Assembly (NCBI GenBank): GCA_964493955.1
Contig: CAZBPZ010000009.1
Coordinates: forward strand, 1-32,619
From: CAZBPZ01 sp964493955
Lineage (GTDB): Bacteria > Chloroflexota > Dehalococcoidia > Dehalococcoidales > Fen-1064
DNA: 32,619 nucleotides
Direction of reading: 5' to 3'
Shown: piece by piece, positions 6,958 through 14,145 of the stretch
Layout: each line of letters begins with the position of its first letter
Position numbering within the stretch: position 1 is the stretch's first letter
The notes under the pieces: model-generated
What the model was told of the DNA's origin: nothing
Database searches by the model: none
What the model saw: the letters and a program-made list of their open reading frames with translations, nothing else
Translations under genes and position numbers: made by a program

Positions 6958-7482
6958 ATGGTAGAAAAGAGCAGGATAGACCCAACCGAGCTTGCCCTGA
7001 CCGACAAGCTGATTAACATCAACCGCGTGGCCAAGGTTGTCCGGGGCGGTAAGCGGCTCAGCTTCAGCGCGCTGGTGGTCACAGGTGATGGCAACGGGCA
7101 CGTCGGCGTGGGCCTGGGCAAGGCCAATGAGGTCCCCCTGGCGATAAACAAAGGCAACGCTGCCGCCCGCAAGAACCTGATAAGGGTACCGCTGGCAGGG
7201 ACGACAATCCCCCACGAGGTGTTCGTCAAGGTGGGGGCGGCCAGGGTGTTGCTGAAGCCGGCGGCCCCCGGCACGGGTATCATCGCCGGTGGCAGCGTGC
7301 GGGCCGTGCTCGAGGCGGCCGGTGTCAAGGACGTTCTCAGCAAATCGCTGGGGACATCCAACAAGACCAACGTGGCCCGGGCCACCATTGTGGCCCTGAG
7401 CCGGCTGCGTGACCCCGCCCGCGAGGTGGCCGAGCGCAAGGGACTGCCCCTGCCGGAGGAGGAGGTGGTTACCGGTGGCTAG
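6958..7482 (+). CDS. rpsE: 30S ribosomal protein S5
   Basis: S5 lines the mRNA entry pore and affects decoding fidelity. The 174-residue protein shows the dsRNA-binding-like N-domain ('LTDKLININRVAKVVRGGKRLSFSALVVTGDGNGHVGVGLGKANEVPLAI') and the ribosomal-S5 C-domain ('PAAPGTGIIAGGSVRAVLEAAGVKDVLSKSLGTSNKTNVARATI'). Length is usual. The rpmD GTG begins 8 nt before its end, a coupling common in this operon. Confidence 0.98.
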   Translation: MVEKSRIDPTELALTDKLININRVAKVVRGGKRLSFSALVVTGDGNGHVGVGLGKANEVPLAINKGNAAARKNLIRVPLAGTTIPHEVFVKVGAARVLLKPAAPGTGIIAGGSVRAVLEAAGVKDVLSKSLGTSNKTNVARATIVALSRLRDPAREVAERKGLPLPEEEVVTGG

Positions 7483-7657
7483 GCTGCGGGTTACCTGGGT
7501 GAAAAGCGGCATCGGCTACAGCCGGGACCAGCGCCGCACGCTGAGGTCCCTGGGCTTGAAGCGCCTGAACCAGAGCGTTGAGCACGAGGACAGCCGCTCG
7601 CTGCGGGGTATGATTGTGAAGGTCAGGCACCTGGTGAAGGTGGAGGAGGCAACGTGA
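7475..7657 (+). CDS. rpmD: 50S ribosomal protein L30
   Basis: L30 is a small surface protein of the large subunit. The 60-residue product 'ARLRVTWVKSGIGYSRDQRRTLRSLGLKRLNQSVEHEDSRSLRGMIVKVRHLVKVEE' is a standard bacterial L30: 'K-S-x-I-G', 'Q-R-x-T-L-x-S-L-G-L' and 'R-G-M-I-x-K-V-x-H-L-V-x-V-E'. GTG at 7475 is chosen because homology starts there; it overlaps rpsE by 8 nt. The stop TGA overlaps the GTG of rplO (GTGA). Confidence 0.96.
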   Translation: MARLRVTWVKSGIGYSRDQRRTLRSLGLKRLNQSVEHEDSRSLRGMIVKVRHLVKVEEAT

Positions 7658-8118
7658 GGTTGGACGAGCTTTCACCGGCCCCGGGCTCGCGCCGGCCACG
7701 CAAGCGCGTGGGGCGGGGTGACGGCAGTGGCCACGGCACCTACTCGGGGCGGGGTTCCAAGGGACAGAAGGCCCGTGCCGGGGTGCACATGAAGCCCGGT
7801 TTTGAGGGTGGCCAGTTACCGCTCATCAAGCGGCTGCCGCGCAAGCGGGGGTTCACCAACATCTTCCGGGTAGAGTACAGCGTGGTCAACCTGGCGGGGC
7901 TGAACCGGTTCGAGGCCGGCAGTGAAGTGGGGCCGGCGGAGATGCGCGCCGCCGGGCTGGTGCGCACGCTGCGCAAGCCGGTGAAGGTACTGGGACGCGG
8001 CCAGATTGACCGTGCCCTGACGGTGCGTGCCCACCGCTTTTCAGCTTCGGCCCGGGCTGCCATAGAGGCAGCCGGCGGTAAGGTGGAGGAGGTAGTGGAT
8101 GCGGTCGCGGCAGACTAG
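7654..8118 (+). CDS. rplO: 50S ribosomal protein L15
   Basis: L15 is a late-assembly large-subunit protein. The 154-residue protein has the glycine-rich basic N-terminal arm ('RLDELSPAPGSRRPRKRVGRGDGSGHGTYSGRGSKGQKARAGV...FEGGQLPLIKRLPRKRGF') and a C-terminal globular domain with 'VKVLGRGQIDRALTVRAHRFSASARAAIEAAGGKVE'. The GTG start overlaps the rpmD stop in GTGA. The last 20 bases overlap the start of secY. Confidence 0.97.
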   Translation: MRLDELSPAPGSRRPRKRVGRGDGSGHGTYSGRGSKGQKARAGVHMKPGFEGGQLPLIKRLPRKRGFTNIFRVEYSVVNLAGLNRFEAGSEVGPAEMRAAGLVRTLRKPVKVLGRGQIDRALTVRAHRFSASARAAIEAAGGKVEEVVDAVAAD

Positions 8119-9427
8119 GCCACGGCTTCTCCAGGCAATGATTGATGCCTTCCGCCTGCCTGACCTGAGGCGGCGGATACTGATTACGTTTGGCCTGCTG
8201 GTGGTCTTCCGGTTCGTGGCCCACGTGCCTCTGCCCGGGGTTGACCCGGCGGCGTTGAAGCAGCTCTTCCAGTCCAACGCCATGCTGGGCATGCTGGACA
8301 TGTTCAGCGGGGGTGCGATGCGCAATTTCAGCGTGGCCGCCATGGGGGTGTACCCGTATATCACGGCCACCATCATCATGCAGCTGATGACCCCGGTCAT
8401 TCCCCGGCTGCAGATGCTGAGCCAGGAGGGTGAGGCCGGGCGTAACAAGATAAACCGCATCAGCCACTGGTTGACGATTCCCCTGGCCGGCATTGCCGCC
8501 TACGGGCAGATTACCCTGCTGCGGAGCGCCTCGCCGCCCGTGATAACGACGATGGCAGCGCTGCCCACGCTGGCCGCGGTGGCCTCCATGATTGCCGGTA
8601 CTGTCTTCCTGGTCTGGCTGGGCGAGCAGATTACGGAGTACGGCATTGGTAACGGCATCTCCATCATCATCTTCGGCGGCATCGTGGCCGGTTACTGGCA
8701 GATGGTGGGCGGGGGGCTGCTGGCCGGCCAGCAGGGGCAGCTCATGGGGCTGACGGCCTACATCCTGATTGCCCTTGCTACCGTGGCGCTCATAGTAATG
8801 TTCACCGAGGCACACCGCCGGATTCCGGTGCAGTATGCCCGCACCGCCTTCCGCGGCGGCCGGATGTACCGCTCCGCCGGCGGCACCCACATCCCGCTGC
8901 GTGTCAACAGTGCCGGCATGATACCGCTGATTTTCGCCATGTCGCTGATGATATTCCCGGGGATGATTGCCAGCTATTTTGCCAACCCGCCTACCATGGA
9001 ACCGAACTTTGCCAACTACGTGCAGGACTGGTTCAACCCGAACTCGCCCATGCCGCGGGCACTGTTCTACTGGGGCTTCAACTTCATCCTGGTGGTCTTT
9101 TTCGCCTTCTTCTACACGTTTACCATCATCCAGCAGCAGGACCTGCCGGGGACACTGCAGCGGCAGGGTGGGTTTATCCCGGGTATCCGCCCCGGCAAGA
9201 ATACCGAAAACTACCTGAACAATGTCATCACCCGGATAACAACGGTCGGTGCGCTCTTCCTGGCCTTCGTTGCCATCATACCCTTCCTGGCGCGCGAGGT
9301 TACGGATGTCCAGGTTATCCAGCTTTCCAGCATGGGTTTGCTGATTGTGGTGGGCGTGGTGCTGGACACCATGAAGCAGATGGAGGCGCAGCTCACGATG
9401 CGCCGTTACGAAGGGTTCATCAAATAG
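8099..9427 (+). CDS. secY: Preprotein translocase subunit SecY
   Basis: SecY is the membrane channel of the Sec export pathway. The 442-residue protein has the expected ten hydrophobic segments, starting 'ILITFGLLVVFRFVAHVPLPGVD'. Signature stretches include 'GVYPYITATIIMQLMTPVIPRLQMLSQEGEAGRNKIN', the 'EYGIGNGISIIIFGGI' region and 'QYARTAFRGGRMYRSAGGTHIPLRVNSAGMIPLIFA'. The C-terminal cytosolic loop has 'QQQDLPGTLQRQGGFIPGIRPGKNTENYL'. ATG at 8099 is supported by GGAGGAGG at 8085-8092. It overlaps rplO by 20 nt. A later in-frame ATG at 8139 lacks such a site. Confidence 0.97.
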   Translation: MRSRQTRPRLLQAMIDAFRLPDLRRRILITFGLLVVFRFVAHVPLPGVDPAALKQLFQSNAMLGMLDMFSGGAMRNFSVAAMGVYPYITATIIMQLMTPVIPRLQMLSQEGEAGRNKINRISHWLTIPLAGIAAYGQITLLRSASPPVITTMAALPTLAAVASMIAGTVFLVWLGEQITEYGIGNGISIIIFGGIVAGYWQMVGGGLLAGQQGQLMGLTAYILIALATVALIVMFTEAHRRIPVQYARTAFRGGRMYRSAGGTHIPLRVNSAGMIPLIFAMSLMIFPGMIASYFANPPTMEPNFANYVQDWFNPNSPMPRALFYWGFNFILVVFFAFFYTFTIIQQQDLPGTLQRQGGFIPGIRPGKNTENYLNNVITRITTVGALFLAFVAIIPFLAREVTDVQVIQLSSMGLLIVVGVVLDTMKQMEAQLTMRRYEGFIK

Positions 9428-9437
9428 GGGGCAGCCG

Positions 9438-10109
9438 GTGTACGTGGTCTTTCTGGGAGCCCCCGGGGCGGGCAAGGGAACGCAGGCGGCCGTGGTGGCC
9501 AGGGCGCTGGGCATCTGCCATATTGCCACCGGTGATATGTTCCGGGATGCCCAGCGGCAGGATACCGAGCTGGGGCGCCGGGTGCGCTCTTACATGGAGA
9601 AAGGGGTGCTGGTGCCAGACGAGGTGACGGTCCAGATGGTACGGGAACGCCTCGCCGCGCCGGACTGCCAGAACGGCGCCATCTTTGACGGGTTCCCGCG
9701 GACCCGGCCGCAGGCCGAGGCGCTGGACGCCGTGATGGCGGAGCAGGGGAAAGAGGTCAGCGGGGTGGTCTTTATCAAGGTGCCGGAGGAAGAGCTGCTG
9801 GAGCGGCTCAGCGGGCGCTGGATTTGCCGGGCCTGCCAGGCACCTTTTCATACCGTCAGCTCGCCCCCGCGCCGGCCCGGGGTGTGCGACCGGTGTGGCG
9901 GGGAGCTCTACCAGCGGGCTGATGACCGGCCCGAAACGGTGCGGGAGCGCCTCAGGGTGTACTTTGAGCAGACGGCCCCGCTGGTTGACTACTACCGCCG
10001 GGCGGGTAAGCTGCTCGAGGTAGATGGTGTCGGCGGGGTTGACGAGGTCAGGGAGCGGATTCTCGCCGTGTTGAGACAGCGGCTGGCTGGTTCCCGGGGC
10101 GGGGTATGA
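9438..10109 (+). CDS. adk: Adenylate kinase with zinc-type lid
   Basis: Adenylate kinase interconverts ATP + AMP and 2 ADP in the cytosol. The P-loop GAPGAGKGTQ is at residues 7-16. The AMP-binding region (ATGDMFR; FDGFPRTRPQAE) and the lid 'CRACQAPFHTVSSPPRRPGVCDRCGGELYQRADDRPETVRERL' follow. Two CxxC pairs in the lid indicate structural zinc, as in Gram-positive-type enzymes. Length is 223 residues. The start is GTG at 9438. The secY-adk-map order is classical for the spc operon. The stop overlaps the ATG of map (ATGA). Confidence 0.97.
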   Translation: MYVVFLGAPGAGKGTQAAVVARALGICHIATGDMFRDAQRQDTELGRRVRSYMEKGVLVPDEVTVQMVRERLAAPDCQNGAIFDGFPRTRPQAEALDAVMAEQGKEVSGVVFIKVPEEELLERLSGRWICRACQAPFHTVSSPPRRPGVCDRCGGELYQRADDRPETVRERLRVYFEQTAPLVDYYRRAGKLLEVDGVGGVDEVRERILAVLRQRLAGSRGGV

Positions 10110-10873
10110 GCATTATTCTGAAATCAGACCGCGAGATCGCGCTGATGCGCGAGGCGGGGCGGATAGTGGCCACTGTGCTGGAGGTATTGAGGGCCTGCAT
10201 CAGGCCGGGAATGCGTACCGCCGAGCTGGATAGCATCGCCGCTGCCGAGGCTGCAAAAATGGGAGGCCGCCCTTCCTTCAAGGGGTACCGCGGCTTCCCG
10301 GCCAACCTGTGTGTCTCGGTGAATGACGAAATCGTGCACGGGATACCGGGCAGACGGGTTATCCGCGAGGGTGATATCGTCTCGCTGGACTTCGGGGTAA
10401 TCTACCGGGGCTTCCAGGGTGACGCCGCTATTACTGTCGGCGTTGGCCGGGTCAGCCGGGAGGCCCGGGAGCTCATCGAGGTGACCAGGGGGGCGCTCCG
10501 GGCCGGAATTGCCGCCGCCCGCCCCGGTGGCCGTCTGGGGGACATCTCGGCGGCGATAGAGGCGTACGCCGAGTCACGGGGGTACTCGGTGGTGCGGGAA
10601 TACACCGGCCATGGTATCGGGCGGCAGATGCACGAGGACCCGCAGGTGCCGAACTGCACCCACCCGTCCTTCGGGTTGAAGGCTGGTACCGGGCCCGAGC
10701 TGCTGAAAGGAATGACGCTGGCGCTGGAGCCGATGGTCAACGCCGGCGACTGGATGACAAAGCGGGACGATGACAACTGGACAGTGCGCACGCGGGATGG
10801 TAGCCTTTCAGCGCACTTTGAGGACACGATTGCCATTACAGACAGTGGTCCCGAGGTGCTGACGAAGGTCTAG
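10106..10873 (+). CDS. map: Methionine aminopeptidase, type I
   Basis: MetAP removes the initiator methionine from nascent proteins. The 255-residue enzyme has the five metal ligands in the expected context: two Asp in 'SLDFGVIYRGFQGDAAITVG', His in 'GHGIGRQMHEDPQVPN', Glu in 'LALEPMVN' and Glu in 'SAHFEDTIAIT'. The substrate-side motif 'VNDEIVHGIPGRRV' is also present. No N-terminal extension is seen, so it belongs to the short bacterial class. It is translationally coupled to adk by a 4-nt overlap, and infA follows 4 nt downstream. Confidence 0.98.
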   Translation: MSIILKSDREIALMREAGRIVATVLEVLRACIRPGMRTAELDSIAAAEAAKMGGRPSFKGYRGFPANLCVSVNDEIVHGIPGRRVIREGDIVSLDFGVIYRGFQGDAAITVGVGRVSREARELIEVTRGALRAGIAAARPGGRLGDISAAIEAYAESRGYSVVREYTGHGIGRQMHEDPQVPNCTHPSFGLKAGTGPELLKGMTLALEPMVNAGDWMTKRDDDNWTVRTRDGSLSAHFEDTIAITDSGPEVLTKV

Positions 10874-10877
10874 CCGT

Positions 10878-11096
10878 ATGCCGAAGAAGGAGACGATCGA
10901 GGTTGAGGGGGTGGTCACCGAGGCGCTGCCTAACACGCAGTTCCGGGTGGAGCTACCCAACGGCCACAAGGTGCTGGCCCATATCTCCGGGCGGCTGCGG
11001 GTGCATTACATCCGCATCCTGCCGGGGGACCGGGTGCTGATTGAGCTGTCCCCCTATGACCTCAGCCGCGGGAGAATTACATACCGTTTGAAGTAG
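10878..11096 (+). CDS. infA: Translation initiation factor IF-1
   Basis: IF-1 blocks the A site during initiation. The 72-residue OB-fold protein is canonical: 'KKETIEVEGVVTEALPNTQFRVELPNGHKVLAHISGRLRVHYIRILPGDRVLIELSPYDLSRGRITYRLK'-type spacing, with the expected G-H-x-V-L-A-H-I-S-G and P-Y-D-L-x-x-G-R-I-x-Y-R elements. Between map and rpmJ is its usual place in this operon. Confidence 0.98.
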   Translation: MPKKETIEVEGVVTEALPNTQFRVELPNGHKVLAHISGRLRVHYIRILPGDRVLIELSPYDLSRGRITYRLK

Positions 11097-11103
11097 GAAA
11101 GAT

Positions 11104-11217
11104 ATGAAGGTAAAGGCTTCGGTCAAGGTCAGGTGCGAGAAGTGCAAGATTATCAGGCGGCGGGGGGTGGTGCGAGTCATTTGCTCCAAGCCCAGCCACA
11201 AGCAGAGGCAGGGCTAG
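11104..11217 (+). CDS. rpmJ: 50S ribosomal protein L36
   Basis: This 37-residue protein reads MKVKASVKVRCEKCKIIRRR and ends with CSKPSHKQRQG. Cys11, Cys14, Cys27 and His32 form the CxxC...CxxxxH zinc site of the C+ type L36. It lies 7 nt after infA, and GGAAAG before the ATG can serve as ribosome binding site. L36 is one of the last proteins to join the large subunit. Confidence 0.95.
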   Translation: MKVKASVKVRCEKCKIIRRRGVVRVICSKPSHKQRQG

Positions 11218-11239
11218 CCCCGCCGGAGGAGGCAGTATA

Positions 11240-11629
11240 ATGCCGCGTATCGCTGGAGTAGATATACCGCGGGAGAAGCAAATCTGGGTGGCACTGCAGT
11301 ATGTCCATGGCATCGGGCGTACCAGCAGCTTCCGCATACTGGAGCAGGCGGGGGTACGGCCGGAGACCCGGGCGGCTGACCTCACCGAGGGCGAGGTCAG
11401 CAGCATCCGCGAGATAATAGACAAGCAGTATAATGTTGAGGGGGAGCTCCGCAAGGAGACAACCTTTAACATCAAGCGGCTGATGGAGATTGGCTGCTAC
11501 CGCGGCCTGCGGCACCGGCACAACCTGCCGGTCAGGGGGCAGCGCACCCGGACCAATGCCCGTGCCCGGCGCGGTACGCGTAAGACCGTGGCCGGACGGG
11601 GCAAGAAGCGGGGTGCCACCAAGAAGTAA
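11240..11629 (+). CDS. rpsM: 30S ribosomal protein S13
   Basis: S13 lies in the head of the small subunit and touches P-site tRNA and L5. The 129-residue protein has 'MPRIAGVDIPREKQIWVALQYVHGIGRTSSFRIL', a helix-two-turn-helix region, and the C-terminal signature 'GCYRGLRHRHNLPVRGQRTRTNARARRGTRKTVAG' ending in a Lys-rich tail. GGAGGAGG (11223-11230) precedes the ATG by 9 nt. The stop TAA (11627-11629) is followed by a 45-nt spacer with a GC palindrome before rpsK. Confidence 0.98.
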   Translation: MPRIAGVDIPREKQIWVALQYVHGIGRTSSFRILEQAGVRPETRAADLTEGEVSSIREIIDKQYNVEGELRKETTFNIKRLMEIGCYRGLRHRHNLPVRGQRTRTNARARRGTRKTVAGRGKKRGATKK

Positions 11630-11635
11630 TTGCGG

Positions 11636-11651
11636 GCCGCCCGCGGGCGGC
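11636..11651. promoter_or_regulatory. Perfect 16-nt GC palindrome between rpsM and rpsK
   Basis: GCCGCCCGCGGGCGGC is its own reverse complement and can fold in mRNA as a 6-bp stem with a 4-nt loop. No U-tract follows, so it is not a classical terminator. GGAGGAG, the ribosome binding site of rpsK, begins 6 nt downstream (11657-11663). It may shape translation or mRNA processing; that role is inference. Confidence 0.4.
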
Positions 11652-11674
11652 TGTGGCGGAGGAGAAGACAGGTA

Positions 11675-12067
11675 ATGCCAGCAAAGAAACAGCGCAGGAC
11701 CAGAAGACGCGAGCGCCGGGTAGTGCCGGTGGGGCGCGCCTACATTCACTCGAGTTTTAATAATACCCTGGTGACGCTTACTGACCCGCAGGGTAATGTG
11801 ATTGCCTGGGGAAGTGCCGGTACGGCCGGGTTCAAGGGCTCACGTAAGGGCACGCCCTACGCGGCGCAGCTGGCGGCCCAGGACGCGGCCCGCAAGGGAA
11901 TGGCCCTGGGCCTGCGCCAGGTGGATGTCTTTGTCAAGGGGCCGGGCAGCGGCCGGGAGGCGGCCATCCGGGCGCTCCAGGCGGCCGGGCTCTCCATCAC
12001 CAGCATCCGTGACGTGACCCCCATCCCGCACAACGGGTGCCGTCCGCGCAAGCGGCGGCGTGTTTAG
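11675..12067 (+). CDS. rpsK: 30S ribosomal protein S11
   Basis: S11 forms part of the platform and contacts mRNA near the E site. The 130-residue protein has a basic N-terminus (PAKKQRRTRRRERR). It then shows 'GRAYIHSSFNNTLVTLTDPQGNVIAWGSAGTAGFKGSRKGTPYAAQLAAQDAARKGMALGLRQVDVFVKGPGSGREAAIRALQAAGLSITSIRDVTPIPHNGCRPRKRRRV'-type conserved blocks. ATG at 11675 follows GGAGGAG by 11 nt. An in-frame TTG at 11630 would add 15 residues read through the GC palindrome and is not favoured. Confidence 0.97.
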   Translation: MPAKKQRRTRRRERRVVPVGRAYIHSSFNNTLVTLTDPQGNVIAWGSAGTAGFKGSRKGTPYAAQLAAQDAARKGMALGLRQVDVFVKGPGSGREAAIRALQAAGLSITSIRDVTPIPHNGCRPRKRRRV

Positions 12068-12077
12068 GCCAGTTCGT

Positions 12078-12098
12078 GGGGGCCGGTTACCGGCCCCC
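12078..12098 (+). promoter_or_regulatory. Strong hairpin in the rpsK-rpsD intergenic spacer
   Basis: GGGGGCCGG (12078-12086), a TTA loop and CCGGCCCCC (12090-12098) form a perfect 9-bp stem. No T-run follows; instead GGGAGGAG (12100-12107) comes directly after it, ahead of the rpsD ATG at 12123. In E. coli, S4 represses its own operon through a structured mRNA leader, so a regulatory structure before rpsD is plausible. This particular shape is not one I recognise. Confidence 0.45.
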
Positions 12099-12122
12099 CG
12101 GGAGGAGATTTCAGGATAGGAC

Positions 12123-12746
12123 ATGGCAAGATACACGGGTTCAGTCTGTCATCTGTGCCGGCGCGTTGGCGATAAGCTGATGCTTAAGGGCAGCCGGTGC
12201 TACACGCCCAAGTGCGCGCTGGAGCGGCGCCACCGGCCGATGGGCCGGCGCGGGCGCCGGCGGCGCCCGTCGGACCGCGCCATCCAGCTGGCCGAGAAGC
12301 AGAAAGCCCGCTACACCTACGGGATGATGGAGCGGCAGTTCAGCCGGTTCTTCGAGCGGGCGGCGCGCCAGCCCGGTGTCACCGGTGATAACCTGATAGT
12401 CCTGCTGGAGAGACGGCTTGATAACGTCGTTTACCGGCTCGGTTTTGCTGACTCGCGTAACCAGGCGCGGCAACTGGTGCGGCACGGGCACATCGTCCTC
12501 TCGGGGCGGCGTACCAACATCCCCTCGGCCCTGGTGAAGGAGGGCGATACGATAGCCTGGCGCGAAGAAAGCAAGAAGACCGAGTACTTCAAACAGCTGG
12601 TCGAGGAGATAAAGTCCAGGGCTGTCCCATCCTGGCTGGCACTTGACCGGCAGAGCTTGGTGGGCAGAGTGGTATCGCTCCCCACGCCCGAGGACGCCGG
12701 CGCAAAGTTTGAAGGGCAGAGCATCGTCGAGTACTACTCGCGGTAA
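12123..12746 (+). CDS. rpsD: 30S ribosomal protein S4, zinc-type N-terminus
   Basis: S4 nucleates assembly of the 5' domain of 16S rRNA. The 207-residue protein has an N-terminal four-Cys zinc motif (CHLC, then CYTPKC) typical of C+ S4 proteins. A helical region with 'QLAEKQKARYTYGMMERQFSRFFERA' follows. The S4 RNA-binding domain is 'LLERRLDNVVYRLGFADSRNQARQLVRHGHIVLSGRRTNIPS'. The C-terminus 'FEGQSIVEYYSR' is standard. It sits between rpsK and rpoA as in the alpha operon. A strong hairpin precedes it. Confidence 0.98.
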   Translation: MARYTGSVCHLCRRVGDKLMLKGSRCYTPKCALERRHRPMGRRGRRRRPSDRAIQLAEKQKARYTYGMMERQFSRFFERAARQPGVTGDNLIVLLERRLDNVVYRLGFADSRNQARQLVRHGHIVLSGRRTNIPSALVKEGDTIAWREESKKTEYFKQLVEEIKSRAVPSWLALDRQSLVGRVVSLPTPEDAGAKFEGQSIVEYYSR

Positions 12747-12758
12747 GGAGGTAGCGGG

Positions 12759-13772
12759 TTGTCTCTGTCAACAGTTCCCAGGATAGAGTGCGTCGAGCAG
12801 CGTGAGGACTACGGGCGCTTCGTGGCCGAGCCACTGGACAAGGGTTTCGGGGTTACCCTGGGCAACGCCATGAGGCGGGTGCTCCTGGGCCACCTGCCGG
12901 GTGCGGCCATTACCCGGGTGCGGATTGAGGGCATCCAGCACGAGTTCTCCCCGATTCCGCACGTCAGAGAAGACGTGGTGGAGTTTCTCCTCAACGTGAA
13001 GGGTATCCGCCTGAAGCCGGTCACAAACCGGCCGGGCAAGCTGGTACTTGACGTGGCCGGTGAAGGGAAGGTGTGCGCCGCCGATATCAGGCCGTCGGCC
13101 GATTTTGAGGTTGCAAACCCGGAGCTGTACCTGGCCTCGCTGGACTCACCCGAGGCGAGGCTCTTCGTTGAGTTTGACGTGGAAATCGGCACGGGCTACG
13201 CCGAGGCCGAGGAAGCGGAAAACCTGCCGCTGGGAGTGCTCCCGGTGAACGCCATCTTCACGCCGACACGAAAGGTAAACTACCTGGTTGAGCCGCTGCA
13301 CGCCGGCCGCGAGACGACGCAGGAGCGCCTCGTGCTGGAGGTCTGGACCGATGGCACGATTGAGCCCGGCGAGGCGGTAAGCCAGAGCGCCAACATCCTG
13401 GTGCGCATGTTTGAGGCCTTTGCCAACTACGGCAGCCCGGAGCGTGCTGAGGCCGAGCGTGAACTGGCGGAGCTTGCCATCCCGCAGGAGCTTTATAACA
13501 TGCCGGTCGAGCAGCTGGCCCTCTCGGTGCGTACCATGAACTGCCTGCGCCGCGGCAACATCAGCACGGTGGGCGAGCTTATTACCAGGGGTGAAAAGGG
13601 CTTGCTTGCCCTGCGGAACTTCGGGCAGAAGTCCAGACAGGAAGTAGAGGAGCACCTCAATGCGCTGGGGCTCTCGCTAACGCCGCAACCCCCGGCCGCG
13701 GCGGAAGAGGATGTTACCGGGGAAACTACCGGGGCCATCCTGAGCGGTGAGGCCCCGGCCGAGGGAGAATAG
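12759..13772 (+). CDS. rpoA: DNA-directed RNA polymerase subunit alpha
   Basis: Alpha dimerises to start polymerase assembly, and its C-terminal domain contacts promoters and activators. Residues 1 to about 230 hold the dimerisation domain ('FVAEPLDKGFGVTLGNAMRRVLLGHLPGAAITRVRIEG', 'FSPIPHVREDVVEFLLNVK'). The alphaCTD is near residues 240-310 ('LSVRTMNCLRRGNISTVGELITRGEKGLLALRNFGQKSRQEVEEHL'). A short acidic tail follows, as in S3 and S17. Length is 337 residues. TTG at 12759 is the start, with TAAGGAGGT at 12744-12752. Confidence 0.98.
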   Translation: MSLSTVPRIECVEQREDYGRFVAEPLDKGFGVTLGNAMRRVLLGHLPGAAITRVRIEGIQHEFSPIPHVREDVVEFLLNVKGIRLKPVTNRPGKLVLDVAGEGKVCAADIRPSADFEVANPELYLASLDSPEARLFVEFDVEIGTGYAEAEEAENLPLGVLPVNAIFTPTRKVNYLVEPLHAGRETTQERLVLEVWTDGTIEPGEAVSQSANILVRMFEAFANYGSPERAEAERELAELAIPQELYNMPVEQLALSVRTMNCLRRGNISTVGELITRGEKGLLALRNFGQKSRQEVEEHLNALGLSLTPQPPAAAEEDVTGETTGAILSGEAPAEGE

Positions 13773-13789
13773 CGCATACCAGAGGAAAC

Positions 13790-14143
13790 ATGGGGCGTAA
13801 GTATTCAGGCAGGAAACTGGCCAGGTCATCCGGTTACCGGCGGGCGCTTTGCCGCAACCTGGTGACTGACCTGCTCCAGTACGAAAAGATAGTCACCACC
13901 GAGGCCCGGGCCAGGCTGGCCCGGGGCATGGCAGAGAAGATGATTTCGCTGGGTAAGGATGGCAGCCTGCACGCCCGCCGTCAGGCGCTGGCCTTCATCT
14001 TCAGCAAGAAGGTGGTGGCCAAGCTGTTTGATGAGCTGGCGGTGCGTTATGCCAGGCGGGCCGGCGGCTACACCCGCATCACGCGGCTCGGGCCGAGGCA
14101 GGGCGACGGCGCTGCCATGGTGCAGCTTGAGCTGGTGAAGTAA
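13790..14143 (+). CDS. rplQ: 50S ribosomal protein L17
   Basis: L17 is a large-subunit protein near the tunnel exit. The 117-residue protein has the family opening 'GRKYSGRKLARSSGYRRALCRNLVTDLLQYEKIVTTEARARLARGMAEKMISLGK'. It ends with 'YARRAGGYTRITRLGPRQGDGAAMVQLELVK', matching the 'GGYTRI-K---R-GD-A-M-—-EL' signature. ATG at 13790 has AGAGGA just upstream. truA follows after 2 nt. Confidence 0.98.
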   Translation: MGRKYSGRKLARSSGYRRALCRNLVTDLLQYEKIVTTEARARLARGMAEKMISLGKDGSLHARRQALAFIFSKKVVAKLFDELAVRYARRAGGYTRITRLGPRQGDGAAMVQLELVK

Positions 14144-14145
14144 CT

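Noticed and set aside
7886..9529. Long open frame of about 547 codons on the minus strand opposite rplO, secY and the start of adk
   Set aside because: It is antisense to strongly conserved genes, has a His/Gln/Arg-rich composition typical of GC-rich shadow frames, and shows no recognisable domain.
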